This document shows positions 1 to 7,249 of a DNA stretch of 24,341 nucleotides, piece after piece. Position 1 is the stretch's first letter, and every line of letters starts with the position of its first letter. Source of the DNA: JAERML01 sp035687895 (lineage in GTDB: Bacteria > Bacteroidota > Ignavibacteria > UBA10030 > UBA6906); contig DASRUE010000138.1 in the NCBI GenBank assembly GCA_035687895.1, positions 1-24,341 of the forward strand, written 5' to 3'. Made by a program: the position numbers and the translations under genes. Below the pieces are notes generated by a model. The model was given only the letters and a program-made list of their open reading frames with translations, searched no databases and was not told the DNA's origin.

Positions 1-1199
1 TTCCCCATACGTCCCTTGAAATTCCTGTTCGTTGTGGAAAGGGCCACTTCGCCATCGCCCAAGGCTCCTTCATGAACGCCAAGGCACGGACCGCAGCCAG
101 GATTCATCACGACAGCTCCCGCCTGCATGAAATCTCCGATATAGCCACGCCCCAGTGCTTGTGCGTAGATCTTGCCCGACGCGGGAAACACAAGCATCCG
201 GGTATTCTTTGCCACCTTCTTCCCCCGAATGATCCGTGCAGCGATCTCAAGATCATCCAACCGTCCGTTTGTGCATGACCCGATCACAACCTGATTCACC
301 TTCACACCCTCCACCAACCCGATGGATTTCACGTTGTCTACCGTATGGGGACAAGCCACCTGCGATTCCAGGTCCGTCACATCGATGTTGATGACCTTTT
401 CGTAGACTGCATCAGGATCCGGCGTGACCATGGTGATGGGATCCGAGACATGAGCTTCATCGCGCAGATAGCGGCCCGTCTCGTCATCGCCCGGCACAAT
501 CCCCCCTGTTGCGCCGGCCTCAACAGACATATTGCAAAGCACGAGTCGACCCGACGTGGACATTCGTTGGATGGTCTCGCCATGGAATTCGATCACCTTG
601 AAATTCGCACCCTGGGCAGTGATGGCCTTGATCAAGTAAAGGATCAAATCCTTTGGACCAACGTATTCCTTGAATTTACCTGTGACATTCACCTTGATGG
701 TTGCCGGAACTTCGACGTTCAGCGCCACACCCAGCGCCCAGACGCTCGCCATTTCCGTTGCACCAATGCCGAACGAGAACGCGCCCAGCGCACCGTGACT
801 TGTGGTGTGTGAGTCGGTACCCACCACTACGTGGCCCGGAAGGACATAGCCGCTCTCCGGCAGTACCTGATGACAAATCCCACCGACGTCGCCCCGGATA
901 TCGTGGAACTTGCTGATCGCATGCTTCGCTACAAAATCCCGTATGATCTTCTGGTTGGTCGCGGTCTTCGGGGACTCCGCCGGTACCCGGTGATCGAAAA
1001 TGATGGCCACCCTCAACGGATCCCAGACCTTCGCCTCGAACGAGGTCCCCTTGTAGATTTCCAGAAACTGGTTGATGACCAACGCCGCGTTCTCATGCGA
1101 CATGGCCAGATCAACCTTCGGCTCGACGACGTCTCCCGCCCTCACCGCCACGCGCCCCGAAGCGCGGGCCAGGATTTTTTCAACGACAGTCATTCCCAT
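1..1199 (-). CDS. Aconitase/3-isopropylmalate dehydratase large subunit family (LeuC2/HacA type), 3' end cut by window
   Basis: Partial gene of about 399 codons running off the left edge. The family isomerises hydroxy-di/tricarboxylic acids (isopropylmalate, homocitrate, citrate, dimethylmalate) with a [4Fe-4S] cluster. Translating the minus strand gives an uninterrupted frame with the DHRVPAESP and GICHQVLPE motifs, GTDSHTTSHGALGAF, and the cluster motifs GSCTNGR and NPGCGPCLG, so all three cluster cysteines are present. The start at 1199 (MGMTVVEK) has AGGAG 8 nt upstream; a second ATG lies two codons in. It follows the CoA-transferase by 38 nt and is probably co-transcribed with it. A separate small (LeuD-like) subunit is expected beyond the window. 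The family is certain; the substrate cannot be read from the sequence. Plain LeuC of leucine synthesis is possible, but the neighbours are not leuA, leuB or leuD. Confidence 0.88.
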   Translation of the reverse strand, partial: MGMTVVEKILARASGRVAVRAGDVVEPKVDLAMSHENAALVINQFLEIYKGTSFEAKVWDPLRVAIIFDHRVPAESPKTATNQKIIRDFVAKHAISKFHDIRGDVGGICHQVLPESGYVLPGHVVVGTDSHTTSHGALGAFSFGIGATEMASVWALGVALNVEVPATIKVNVTGKFKEYVGPKDLILYLIKAITAQGANFKVIEFHGETIQRMSTSGRLVLCNMSVEAGATGGIVPGDDETGRYLRDEAHVSDPITMVTPDPDAVYEKVINIDVTDLESQVACPHTVDNVKSIGLVEGVKVNQVVIGSCTNGRLDDLEIAARIIRGKKVAKNTRMLVFPASGKIYAQALGRGYIGDFMQAGAVVMNPGCGPCLGVHEGALGDGEVALSTTNRNFKGRMG

Positions 1200-1237
1200 T
1201 CAGTAATCTCCTGTGATCGATTCAGGTTCAAGGATAC

Positions 1238-2440
1238 TCAAACAACAGATTTGTCATGAAGCCTCTTGATTTCGTCATCCGGAAACCCCAGCTCCATCAA
1301 TACCTCATCCGTATGCGCGCCCAACCGAGGTGGAGGACACGTGAGCGCACCCGGGGTCTTCTCAAATTTTGCCGTCAACGCAAATAGCTTCAAGTCACCA
1401 ATCCCGTCTGCATGAACCGTTTGGATGGTATCGCGATGCCGGATTTGTTGCTGGTTCAATGCATCCTCCAACCCGAGGATTTCGCCGGAAGGCACACCAC
1501 GCTTGTTGAGAACGTCAGCCCAATACCCTGTGGTGTTCTCGTTCAGCCTTGTTTCCAGGAGTTGCGTGAGTGCCTTCCGGTTCTTCTTGCGTGCATCACG
1601 CTTTTGGAATCGCGGATCCGTCTTGAGCTCGGGAAGCCCCACCACGTCAGCCACGGCCTCCCATTGCTCTTGCTTGTTCGCGGCAATATTGATGTAGCCG
1701 TCCCTGGTGGCAAACGTACCGGACGGAGCGGCGGTGAAATTGTCGTTCCCCATCAGCACAGGTTGTTGGTGACCAATGAGCAAATTTGCCGCTACCCATC
1801 CCATGAGCGGCATGATGGAATCGAGAAGTGCAATGTCGATGAATTGTCCCTCCCCTGTCCGTTCACGGTGGAACAATGCCGCCATGATTGCGAACGCCGC
1901 GTTCAATCCGCCAACAGTATCGCAGACAGGAAAGCCTGCCCTCAACGGATTTATTTGCTCGTCGCCATTGATGGCCATAACGCCGCTGAGTCCCTGGATG
2001 ATCTGGTCGTAGGCAGGCTTCATCGCGTCCGGGCCCGTAGCACCAAAGCCGGAGATCGCGCAATAGATCAGGCGGGAATTTGTCTTGCTGAGCTCTTTGT
2101 ACGCCAGTCCCAGCCGCTTCATCACATCCGGGCGGAAATTCTCCACGACCACATCGGCAGTTTTGACAAGCCTCTTGAATATCTCCTTTGCTTCATCGTC
2201 TTTCAGGTTCAGCGTCACGGATTTCTTATTGGCATTCTGCGCCAGGAAGCTGGTTCCCATGAGTTGTTCATTCAACTCCGGGACATTGCCAAGCTTGCGA
2301 GCAAGGTCGCCATCTGTCGGGTTCTCAATCTTGATGACCTCCGCCCCCAGCAAGGAGAGATGGAGTGTGGCAAAGGGTCCGGAGAGGACATTCGTCAGAT
2401 CCAGGATTCGTATGCCGTCAAGGATTTTTTCTTTGGTCAT
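1238..2440 (-). CDS. CaiB/BaiF family III CoA-transferase
   Basis: A 400-residue family III CoA-transferase, which moves CoA from a donor such as succinyl-CoA to a carboxylic acid. It opens with the family signature ILDGIRILDLTNVLSGPFAT and LGAEVIKIENPTDGD. NKKSVTLNLK is near residue 71 and VVVENFRP near 98. The catalytic Asp that forms the acyl anhydride is D174 in PVCDTVGG, matching Asp169 of formyl-CoA transferase, and HRERTGEGQ follows. The start is taken at 2440 (MTKEKILDG); the frame stays open upstream, but that extension is unlike the family and overlaps the preceding lyase gene. The gap to the lyase is 13 nt. Beside an HMG-CoA-lyase-like enzyme, plausible substrates are 3-hydroxy-3-methylglutarate, citramalate or itaconate, as for SUGCT-type and citramalate CoA-transferases. 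The substrate is inference. Confidence 0.9.
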   Translation of the reverse strand: MTKEKILDGIRILDLTNVLSGPFATLHLSLLGAEVIKIENPTDGDLARKLGNVPELNEQLMGTSFLAQNANKKSVTLNLKDDEAKEIFKRLVKTADVVVENFRPDVMKRLGLAYKELSKTNSRLIYCAISGFGATGPDAMKPAYDQIIQGLSGVMAINGDEQINPLRAGFPVCDTVGGLNAAFAIMAALFHRERTGEGQFIDIALLDSIMPLMGWVAANLLIGHQQPVLMGNDNFTAAPSGTFATRDGYINIAANKQEQWEAVADVVGLPELKTDPRFQKRDARKKNRKALTQLLETRLNENTTGYWADVLNKRGVPSGEILGLEDALNQQQIRHRDTIQTVHADGIGDLKLFALTAKFEKTPGALTCPPPRLGAHTDEVLMELGFPDDEIKRLHDKSVV

Positions 2441-2453
2441 GACCGTTATTCCA

Positions 2454-3374
2454 CTACACTGACGCGGGCTCGGGAATCGCCCCCACCTTATAAATCGTCC
2501 CCGGCATTTCCCGGCCAAAAAACTTGCTGACGTCGGCGGCAACCTCGATCAGGTTATCGAGTTTGATATCATACCGCATATCCATCCGTTGCAGCATGTG
2601 AACAAAATCTTCCGTACATGTGTTGCCGCCGGCAATTTTCGTAAACGGACAACCGCCAAGACCGGCGATGGATGATTCAAAACTCTTGACGCCAACCTTC
2701 ATCGCGGCGTAACAGTTGGCAAGCGCGAGACCGTACGTGTTGTGAAAGTGGCATGCGCATTCCACGCCGTCATCGAACTCCATGACACCATTGAACATCT
2801 TCTCGACACGGTCCGGCGTTGCGTGACCTGCAGTATCGGCAAGACTGATGTTCCGGAGTCCGGCTTCAAGAAACTGCTCCACGATCTTCATGACTCTTTC
2901 TTGCGGGACATTTCCCTCATACCCGCACCCGAACGCAGACTGCACAGAGACCTGAACCTTCCTCCTTGCTGAGACCGCGTCCCTCGCGATGGCAATGATC
3001 CTGTCTGTTGCCTCGGCGACCGACATTCCGGTGTTCTTCCGGCTATGGGTCTCGCTTGCGGAGACACCCATACAGAGCATCCCTATACCCGAAGCCAACC
3101 CACGCTCCAGTCCTTTTTCGTTGAGCAGGAGGGCAGAGAGGGTGACGCGATCTGGCTTCATGCCGGGCGCCAGAAAGTGCTTCACCAGTTCGTCCGTCGC
3201 TGCCATCTGTGGGACTTTTGTTGGGTGAACGAACGAGCCGACTTGGATGATATCCACACCGGCATTGATGAGCCCTTCAATCCATCTTACCTTTTGCTCG
3301 ACAGGTACAAGCATCTTCTCCATCTGAAGCCCATCCCGGGGCCCCACTTCGTGGATCAAAATCTCACTGTTCAT
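2454..3374 (-). CDS. Hydroxymethylglutaryl-CoA lyase-like DRE-TIM metallolyase
   Basis: A 306-residue TIM-barrel metallolyase of the HMG-CoA lyase family, which cleaves HMG-CoA to acetyl-CoA and acetoacetate; relatives cleave other 3-hydroxyacyl-CoAs. Visible landmarks are EVGPRDGLQ (R13, D14), SFVHPTKVPQM, SLADTAG (D180), the metal ligands H209 and H211 in CHFHNTYG, and the glycine-rich loop GLGGCPFTKIAGGN with C242 and N251. Spacing matches the human enzyme (R41/D42, D204, H233/H235, C266, N275). The position of human E72 is Q44 here, in IIQVGSF. The start has AAGGTG 6 nt upstream. Gaps are 13 nt to the CoA-transferase and 30 nt to the dehydrogenase. Membership of the lyase branch rather than LeuA or homocitrate synthase is well supported by the C242 loop. 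The exact substrate is open. Confidence 0.87.
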   Translation of the reverse strand: MNSEILIHEVGPRDGLQMEKMLVPVEQKVRWIEGLINAGVDIIQVGSFVHPTKVPQMAATDELVKHFLAPGMKPDRVTLSALLLNEKGLERGLASGIGMLCMGVSASETHSRKNTGMSVAEATDRIIAIARDAVSARRKVQVSVQSAFGCGYEGNVPQERVMKIVEQFLEAGLRNISLADTAGHATPDRVEKMFNGVMEFDDGVECACHFHNTYGLALANCYAAMKVGVKSFESSIAGLGGCPFTKIAGGNTCTEDFVHMLQRMDMRYDIKLDNLIEVAADVSKFFGREMPGTIYKVGAIPEPASV

Positions 3375-3404
3375 TCCAACACCTTTTTACTCATGTACTT
3401 CCCG

Positions 3405-4529
3405 TTAGTCCGGGAGGTGCCCTGCAATTGCTTCCGCCATCTCCATCGTGGAGTCGTTGCCACCCATATCGTAGGTGCGGACCTTCCCCTCTCTGATCAC
3501 AGACGCCACGGCCCGTTCGACACGTCCTCCTTTTTCTGTTTCTCCCAACCATTCCAGCATCATCTTTGCGGCAAGAATGGTGGCAATGGGATTCACCTTG
3601 TACTGCCCCGCGTACTTCGGTGCTGACCCGTGCGACGGCTCAAACACCGCGAGCTTCGTGCCGATGTTTCCCGAACATCCGAATCCCAGACCGCCTACCA
3701 TCTGTGCTGCAAGATCAGAAATGATGTCGCCGTAGAGATTTGGTGCCACAAGGACGTCGTAATTGTACGGGTTCTTCAGGAGCCACATACAAATCGCATC
3801 CACGTTGGCGTCATCCATGGGGATCTCCGGATACTCCTTTGCCACACGCTTCGCCTCTTCGAAGAAGAGGCCGTCAGTTGCCCGCACGACGTTTGCCTTG
3901 TGCACAATGGTGACTTTCTTCCGTTTCTGTTTTCTGGCAAACTCGAACGCCGCCCTTACAATTCTCTCCGATCCTTTCTTGGTATTCACCTTGCATGAGA
4001 TGGCGTACTGATCGACCGGCAGATCCTTGAATGCGCCGAATGGCTTGGAGAGTCGCGTAAGTGTATCCCTCAATTCTTGAGGAACAGGATTGAATTCGAC
4101 TCCCGCGTAAAGATCTTCTGTATTCTCGCGGAACACAACCAGATCAATCCCTTCCTTGAAATTGAGCGGATTGCCCGGATATCCCTTGCACGGACGAAGA
4201 CACGTATAGAGGTCAAACATCTGTCGCATACGGACGATGGGGGACCGATACACGAGTCCCTTCCCCTGTAATGCGGAGACCAACTCAGCCTCTGCTGCCT
4301 TTACCGGCTTTGACGTGATCGCGCCGAACATCGCTGCATCAACCCGTTTCAAGAGATCCACCGTCCGCTGCGGGAATGCATCGCCTTCTTTGCGCCAGAA
4401 TTCCCACCCGATATCACCCTGTATGTACTCTGCATCCAGCCGAACACGGTCAAGCACAATCCTGGCAGCATCCATAACGTCCTTCCCGATGCCATCACCG
4501 GGCAACCATGCGATCTTATATTTGCTCAT
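3405..4529 (-). CDS. Isocitrate/homoisocitrate/isopropylmalate dehydrogenase family, NADP-type cofactor residues
   Basis: A 374-residue beta-decarboxylating dehydrogenase that oxidises and decarboxylates a 2-hydroxy-di/tricarboxylate. It shows LPGDGIGKDV, FRENTEDLYAG, VHKANVVRATDG with K211, and NLYGDIISDLAA. K305 and Y306 in HGSAPKYAG correspond to Lys344 and Tyr345 of E. coli isocitrate dehydrogenase, which select NADP. The substrate loop (residues 96-102) reads SPIVRMR before QMFDLYTCLRP. Ser113 and Arg119 of E. coli IDH are kept, but Asn115 becomes Ile, and SPIV recalls fungal homoisocitrate dehydrogenase. It could therefore be isocitrate dehydrogenase or act on a homologue. The start is preceded by a GAAGAAAGG stretch. 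It is the first gene of the four-gene group ending at the window edge; 116 nt separate it from the membrane-protein gene upstream. Confidence 0.85.
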   Translation of the reverse strand: MSKYKIAWLPGDGIGKDVMDAARIVLDRVRLDAEYIQGDIGWEFWRKEGDAFPQRTVDLLKRVDAAMFGAITSKPVKAAEAELVSALQGKGLVYRSPIVRMRQMFDLYTCLRPCKGYPGNPLNFKEGIDLVVFRENTEDLYAGVEFNPVPQELRDTLTRLSKPFGAFKDLPVDQYAISCKVNTKKGSERIVRAAFEFARKQKRKKVTIVHKANVVRATDGLFFEEAKRVAKEYPEIPMDDANVDAICMWLLKNPYNYDVLVAPNLYGDIISDLAAQMVGGLGFGCSGNIGTKLAVFEPSHGSAPKYAGQYKVNPIATILAAKMMLEWLGETEKGGRVERAVASVIREGKVRTYDMGGNDSTMEMAEAIAGHLPD

Positions 4530-4645
4530 ACCTTTCTTCTTTCACAATATGGTCAGAAAATACAAACGCCAGCGACCACGACTCCTCCTTCAGTCTCGCG
4601 AATGCAAGCGTTTGACATGGAACGATGAAACATGCCGCGCGAAAG

Positions 4646-5221
4646 CTACGCGTGTTTCTGCACAGGCGTCGAATGATGTTCGATCGAGTGAATGAACGCC
4701 TCGCCGGCCTCGATGCCGAGCGCAACACCCAATCCAATCAACAGACCATCGACGAAATTCTGCCGGTACACGGCGGCAGGGAGCAGACTCCCCGCAGTCC
4801 ACCAGGCCACCAGCAGCGTCAGCACGACGAACATGGCGCCGTAAATCAGTGCAACGACAACAAATTTGAACTGCCTGAATGGCGCCAGCTTCCTCTCAAA
4901 CAGAAATGCGACAAGGATAAGAGGTAGGTTTACACCGAACGACCAGGCACAGGCGTTGAGTACGGTAATCCACGCCGTGGAAACTGCAAACTGGATCGCA
5001 CTGACAACCACAGCGGCGGTAATTGTCTCCGAAAGTCCGCGGACATGGTAGAACGCAAAGATAAAAGCCCCGCTGAGTCCGAACGACACATACGAAAAGC
5101 CGATTGAACTCATACTGAACACCTCACCACCATACATCATCAGCCCGATCACAATACTCGCCCCTGATCCCATCGCGGTCAGCAGGATCAATTTGTAGAG
5201 CTGTGCAATATACTTTCTCAT
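4646..5221 (-). CDS. Polytopic membrane protein, unknown function, His-rich tail
   Basis: A 191-residue integral membrane protein that I do not recognise. Hydrophobic stretches suggest about six helices: residues ~9-29, ~37-58, ~66-84, ~88-104, ~114-140 and ~154-174. The C-terminus, HSIEHHSTPVQKHA, is His-rich. The start at 5221 (MRKYIAQL) is fixed by a strong AAGGAGGT just upstream; a longer open frame to 5269 would bury that site. The preceding genes on the strand are two ferritin-like helical-hairpin proteins, the nearer ending 44 nt away, so the three may form one unit. A role in metal or oxidative-stress handling is a guess from the neighbours and the His tail. It does not resemble the VIT1/CCC1 transporters that are often fused to ferritin-like domains. 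Confidence 0.75.
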   Translation of the reverse strand: MRKYIAQLYKLILLTAMGSGASIVIGLMMYGGEVFSMSSIGFSYVSFGLSGAFIFAFYHVRGLSETITAAVVVSAIQFAVSTAWITVLNACAWSFGVNLPLILVAFLFERKLAPFRQFKFVVVALIYGAMFVVLTLLVAWWTAGSLLPAAVYRQNFVDGLLIGLGVALGIEAGEAFIHSIEHHSTPVQKHA

Positions 5222-5265
5222 GACAACCTCCTTCGATGGTGTCTCTAGGTACAACTCCCAAGCGA

Positions 5266-5532
5266 TCAATCAGCCATTCCTGTTTCCAGGTCTCGCTGCA
5301 ACAAGAGATCTTCCAGTTCCTTGCGGAGAGTATCAGCGTGTCCCTGTTCCATCTCCGACAGACTCAATAGCATATACCGCGTGTGGACACTGCCTGCCAG
5401 ATCAGCAGCGTGCTTGTAATAGTCGCGGGCCTCTTCCTCGTCGGCAATTGCGCGTTCAAGGATTTCTTCGAGCGAAATTTCCGCCCAGTTGACGGTATCA
5501 TCACGTTGGTGTGGCATTGCGTCCCCCGTCAT
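5266..5532 (-). CDS. Half-size ferritin/rubrerythrin-like helical-hairpin protein
   Basis: A small acidic protein of 88 residues (83 from the internal start at 5517). Two amphipathic helices carry the ferritin-like diiron pattern: EEILERAIADEEEARDYY in the first and SLSEMEQGHADTLRKEL, an E-x2-H, in the second. This is half of a four-helix bundle, so a homodimer, or a pairing with the similar neighbour, would be needed to build a full diiron site. The ATG at 5532 overlaps the previous stop in an ATGA arrangement. The ATG at 5517 has GGGGGA 4 nt upstream and is a good alternative. A link to peroxide or iron handling is known for rubrerythrins in general and only inferred here. Confidence 0.75.
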   Translation of the reverse strand: MTGDAMPHQRDDTVNWAEISLEEILERAIADEEEARDYYKHAADLAGSVHTRYMLLSLSEMEQGHADTLRKELEDLLLQRDLETGMAD

Positions 5533-5777
5533 GCAAAATTATCATTAATCCTGTCGGTCATCTCGAACTTGACCGAGAGGATCTGCCGTTTTTCCTGGAG
5601 GATCTTCAGCGCGCGTTCCCGCTCCTTTACCAGGTCTTCCAGGAGTACACGGACGTCCGGGTAATCGCAGTTCTCAGCAAAGGCTTTGTACTCTTTGATT
5701 GCCTCACACTCCCTGTGTTCTGCCACTTCAAGTGCATTGCAGAGACCTTTGCAGGAGTGAACGCAGAGTGGTTTCAT
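5529..5777 (-). CDS. Cys-containing ferritin-like helical-hairpin protein
   Basis: An 82-residue protein with a Cys-rich N-terminus (MKPLCVHSCKGLCN; Cys at 5, 9 and 13, with more at 24 and 37) followed by two helices resembling one ferritin-like hairpin (VAEHRECEAIKEYKAFA and LLEDLVKERERALKIL). The E-x2-H of true diiron proteins is replaced by ERER, so metal binding by this protein alone is doubtful. The start at 5777 has GGAGGTG upstream; the open frame continues to 5837 but without family-like sequence. Its stop overlaps the start of the next hairpin protein by 4 nt, which implies translational coupling and perhaps a heteromeric bundle. An imperfect 7-bp inverted repeat (5801-5818) lies in its leader. 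The function is not established. Confidence 0.7.
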   Translation of the reverse strand: MKPLCVHSCKGLCNALEVAEHRECEAIKEYKAFAENCDYPDVRVLLEDLVKERERALKILQEKRQILSVKFEMTDRINDNFA

Positions 5778-5869
5778 GATGGCACCTCCAGTAATTGTAG
5801 GCCGATTTTCAAATCGACCGGGAAACGGAGACGTCAACTCGTAATTCGGAAACGTCCCCAGGGTACTAT

Positions 5870-6424
5870 TTACACCTCTACCACCGCCAGCGATGCAAGC
5901 TCCATTCCGCGGCGGAGCGCCTGTTCGTTCAGCGGAAGGAGATGGTGATACCGTTCCGGCAATACTTTCTTCAACGCTTCCATGACCGTCTCCACTTCCA
6001 CCACCTTCGTCCGTTCGAGAAACGCACCGAGCACAATCATGTTCATCGTCTTCGAGTTCTTGAGCTTGATGGCCTCTTCGCTCGCCGGGACCGGAACAAC
6101 CTGAATGTCTGTCCGGCTTGGCGGGGAGATGATATTCGTTGAGTCGTAGAGAAGCAACCCTCCCGGTTTGACCGATTTCTCGAATTTGTCCATTGAAGGC
6201 TGGTTGAGAGCCACCACCGTGTCGAACCTGGTCACGATCGGCGAGCTGATCTTGCTGTCAGAGACGATGACAATACAGTTGGCCGTCCCTCCCCGCATCT
6301 CGGGCCCGTACGACGGCATCCAGCTGATTTCCTTTTGCTCGATCATCCCGGCATAGGCCAGTGTCATTCCCATGGAGAGGACACCCTGTCCGCCAAAGCC
6401 TGCAATCAAGAGTTCGTGTGTCAT
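5870..6424 (-). CDS. 2-oxoacid:ferredoxin oxidoreductase, gamma subunit (VorC/KorC type)
   Basis: A 184-residue gamma subunit, one of the four chains of ferredoxin-dependent 2-oxoacid dehydrogenases, which turn a 2-oxoacid plus CoA into acyl-CoA, CO2 and reduced ferredoxin in the cytoplasm. The diagnostic N-terminus is LLIAGFGGQGVLSMG, followed by SWMPSYGPEMRGGTANC and LNQPSMDKF. Its length is normal for a stand-alone gamma subunit. It follows the beta subunit by 50 nt and is the last gene of the oxidoreductase set; 92 nt separate it from the ferritin-like genes. Specificity comes mainly from the alpha and beta chains, which look like 2-oxoisovalerate (VOR) rather than pyruvate types. Confidence 0.92.
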   Translation of the reverse strand: MTHELLIAGFGGQGVLSMGMTLAYAGMIEQKEISWMPSYGPEMRGGTANCIVIVSDSKISSPIVTRFDTVVALNQPSMDKFEKSVKPGGLLLYDSTNIISPPSRTDIQVVPVPASEEAIKLKNSKTMNMIVLGAFLERTKVVEVETVMEALKKVLPERYHHLLPLNEQALRRGMELASLAVVEV

Positions 6425-6474
6425 GTCTTTCCTTTGCCTGTTTTGCTCTATTCATTCTGCATTGCACATCGTTC

Positions 6475-7248
6475 CTACTTCGGCACTTTCAAATCTCCTG
6501 GCGGGTACATTGGGAACATATTCTCTTCCATCCATTTGTTGGCTTGCAACGGCGTCATCTTCCATCCCGAGGGACAGTTGGAGACAACTTCGATGAAGCA
6601 TGTTCCTTTTTTTTGTTTCTGGTACTGGAAGGACTTTGTGATCGCCTTCTTCAACTGGCGGACCGCGTTCGGGGTATGGACCGAATGCCTGGTGACATAG
6701 TATGTCCCCGGAAGCATCGCAACGAGGTCGGCCATCTTCAACGGGAACCCGGCCGTCTCCACGGTACGGCCGATCGGGGACGTTGTTGTTTTCATCCCGA
6801 GGAGCGTGGTCGGGGCCATCTGGCCGCCGGTCATCCCATAGATCGCGTTGTTAACGAACACAACGAGTATATTTTCACCCCGGTTTGCAGTATGAATGGT
6901 TTCTGCCGTCCCAATTGCGGCAAGATCCCCGTCCCCCTGATACGAGAACACATATCGATCAGGAAGGATGCGCTTGATGGCCGTTGCCACTGCAGATGCA
7001 CGGCCATGTGCGGCCTCCTGCATGTCGATGTTCATGTAATGATAAGCGAAGACTGAGCATCCAACAGGTGCTACGCCAACAGTTTGGTCTTGGATGCCCA
7101 GTTCTTCGATCACTTCCATCAGGACGCGGTGGACGACACCATGTCCGCAGCCGGGACAATAATGGAACTTCGTATCGGTCAGCGTGCCCGGTTTTTCATA
7201 CACGCAGTCGAGTGCTTCGATCTCGGGGTTCATGACTTCATGGTCCAT
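6475..7248 (-). CDS. vorA: 2-oxoacid:ferredoxin oxidoreductase, beta (TPP-binding) subunit, VOR type
   Basis: A 257-residue beta subunit that binds thiamine diphosphate and contributes cluster ligands. Visible features are HYCPGCGHGVVHR (C31, C34), GVAPVGCSVFAYHY, the TPP signature beginning GDGDLAAIGTAE and ending VFVNNAIYGMTGGQ, and CPSGWKMTP near the C-terminus. The AAHGRASAVATAIKR block is typical of enzymes annotated as 2-ketoisovalerate:ferredoxin oxidoreductase. The start is set at 7248 (MDHEVMNPE): GGAGGTG lies 8 nt before it and the alpha-subunit stop lies 1 nt before it. A longer frame to 7266 would overlap alpha. Likely substrates are branched-chain 2-oxoacids and 2-oxobutyrate. 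The gene-symbol convention (vorA versus vorB) varies between databases. Confidence 0.92.
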   Translation of the reverse strand: MDHEVMNPEIEALDCVYEKPGTLTDTKFHYCPGCGHGVVHRVLMEVIEELGIQDQTVGVAPVGCSVFAYHYMNIDMQEAAHGRASAVATAIKRILPDRYVFSYQGDGDLAAIGTAETIHTANRGENILVVFVNNAIYGMTGGQMAPTTLLGMKTTTSPIGRTVETAGFPLKMADLVAMLPGTYYVTRHSVHTPNAVRQLKKAITKSFQYQKQKKGTCFIEVVSNCPSGWKMTPLQANKWMEENMFPMYPPGDLKVPK

Positions 7249-7249
7249 C

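Noticed and set aside
1412..2530. Plus-strand open frame of 372 codons
   Set aside because: It lies exactly antisense to the CaiB-type transferase. The translation shows no family motif, no ribosome-binding site and an odd Cys/His/Arg-rich composition typical of a shadow frame.
5801..5818. Imperfect 7-bp inverted repeat in the leader of the Cys ferritin-like gene
   Set aside because: One pair is G-U only, no T-run follows, and the loop is 4 nt. Too weak to call a terminator or riboswitch.
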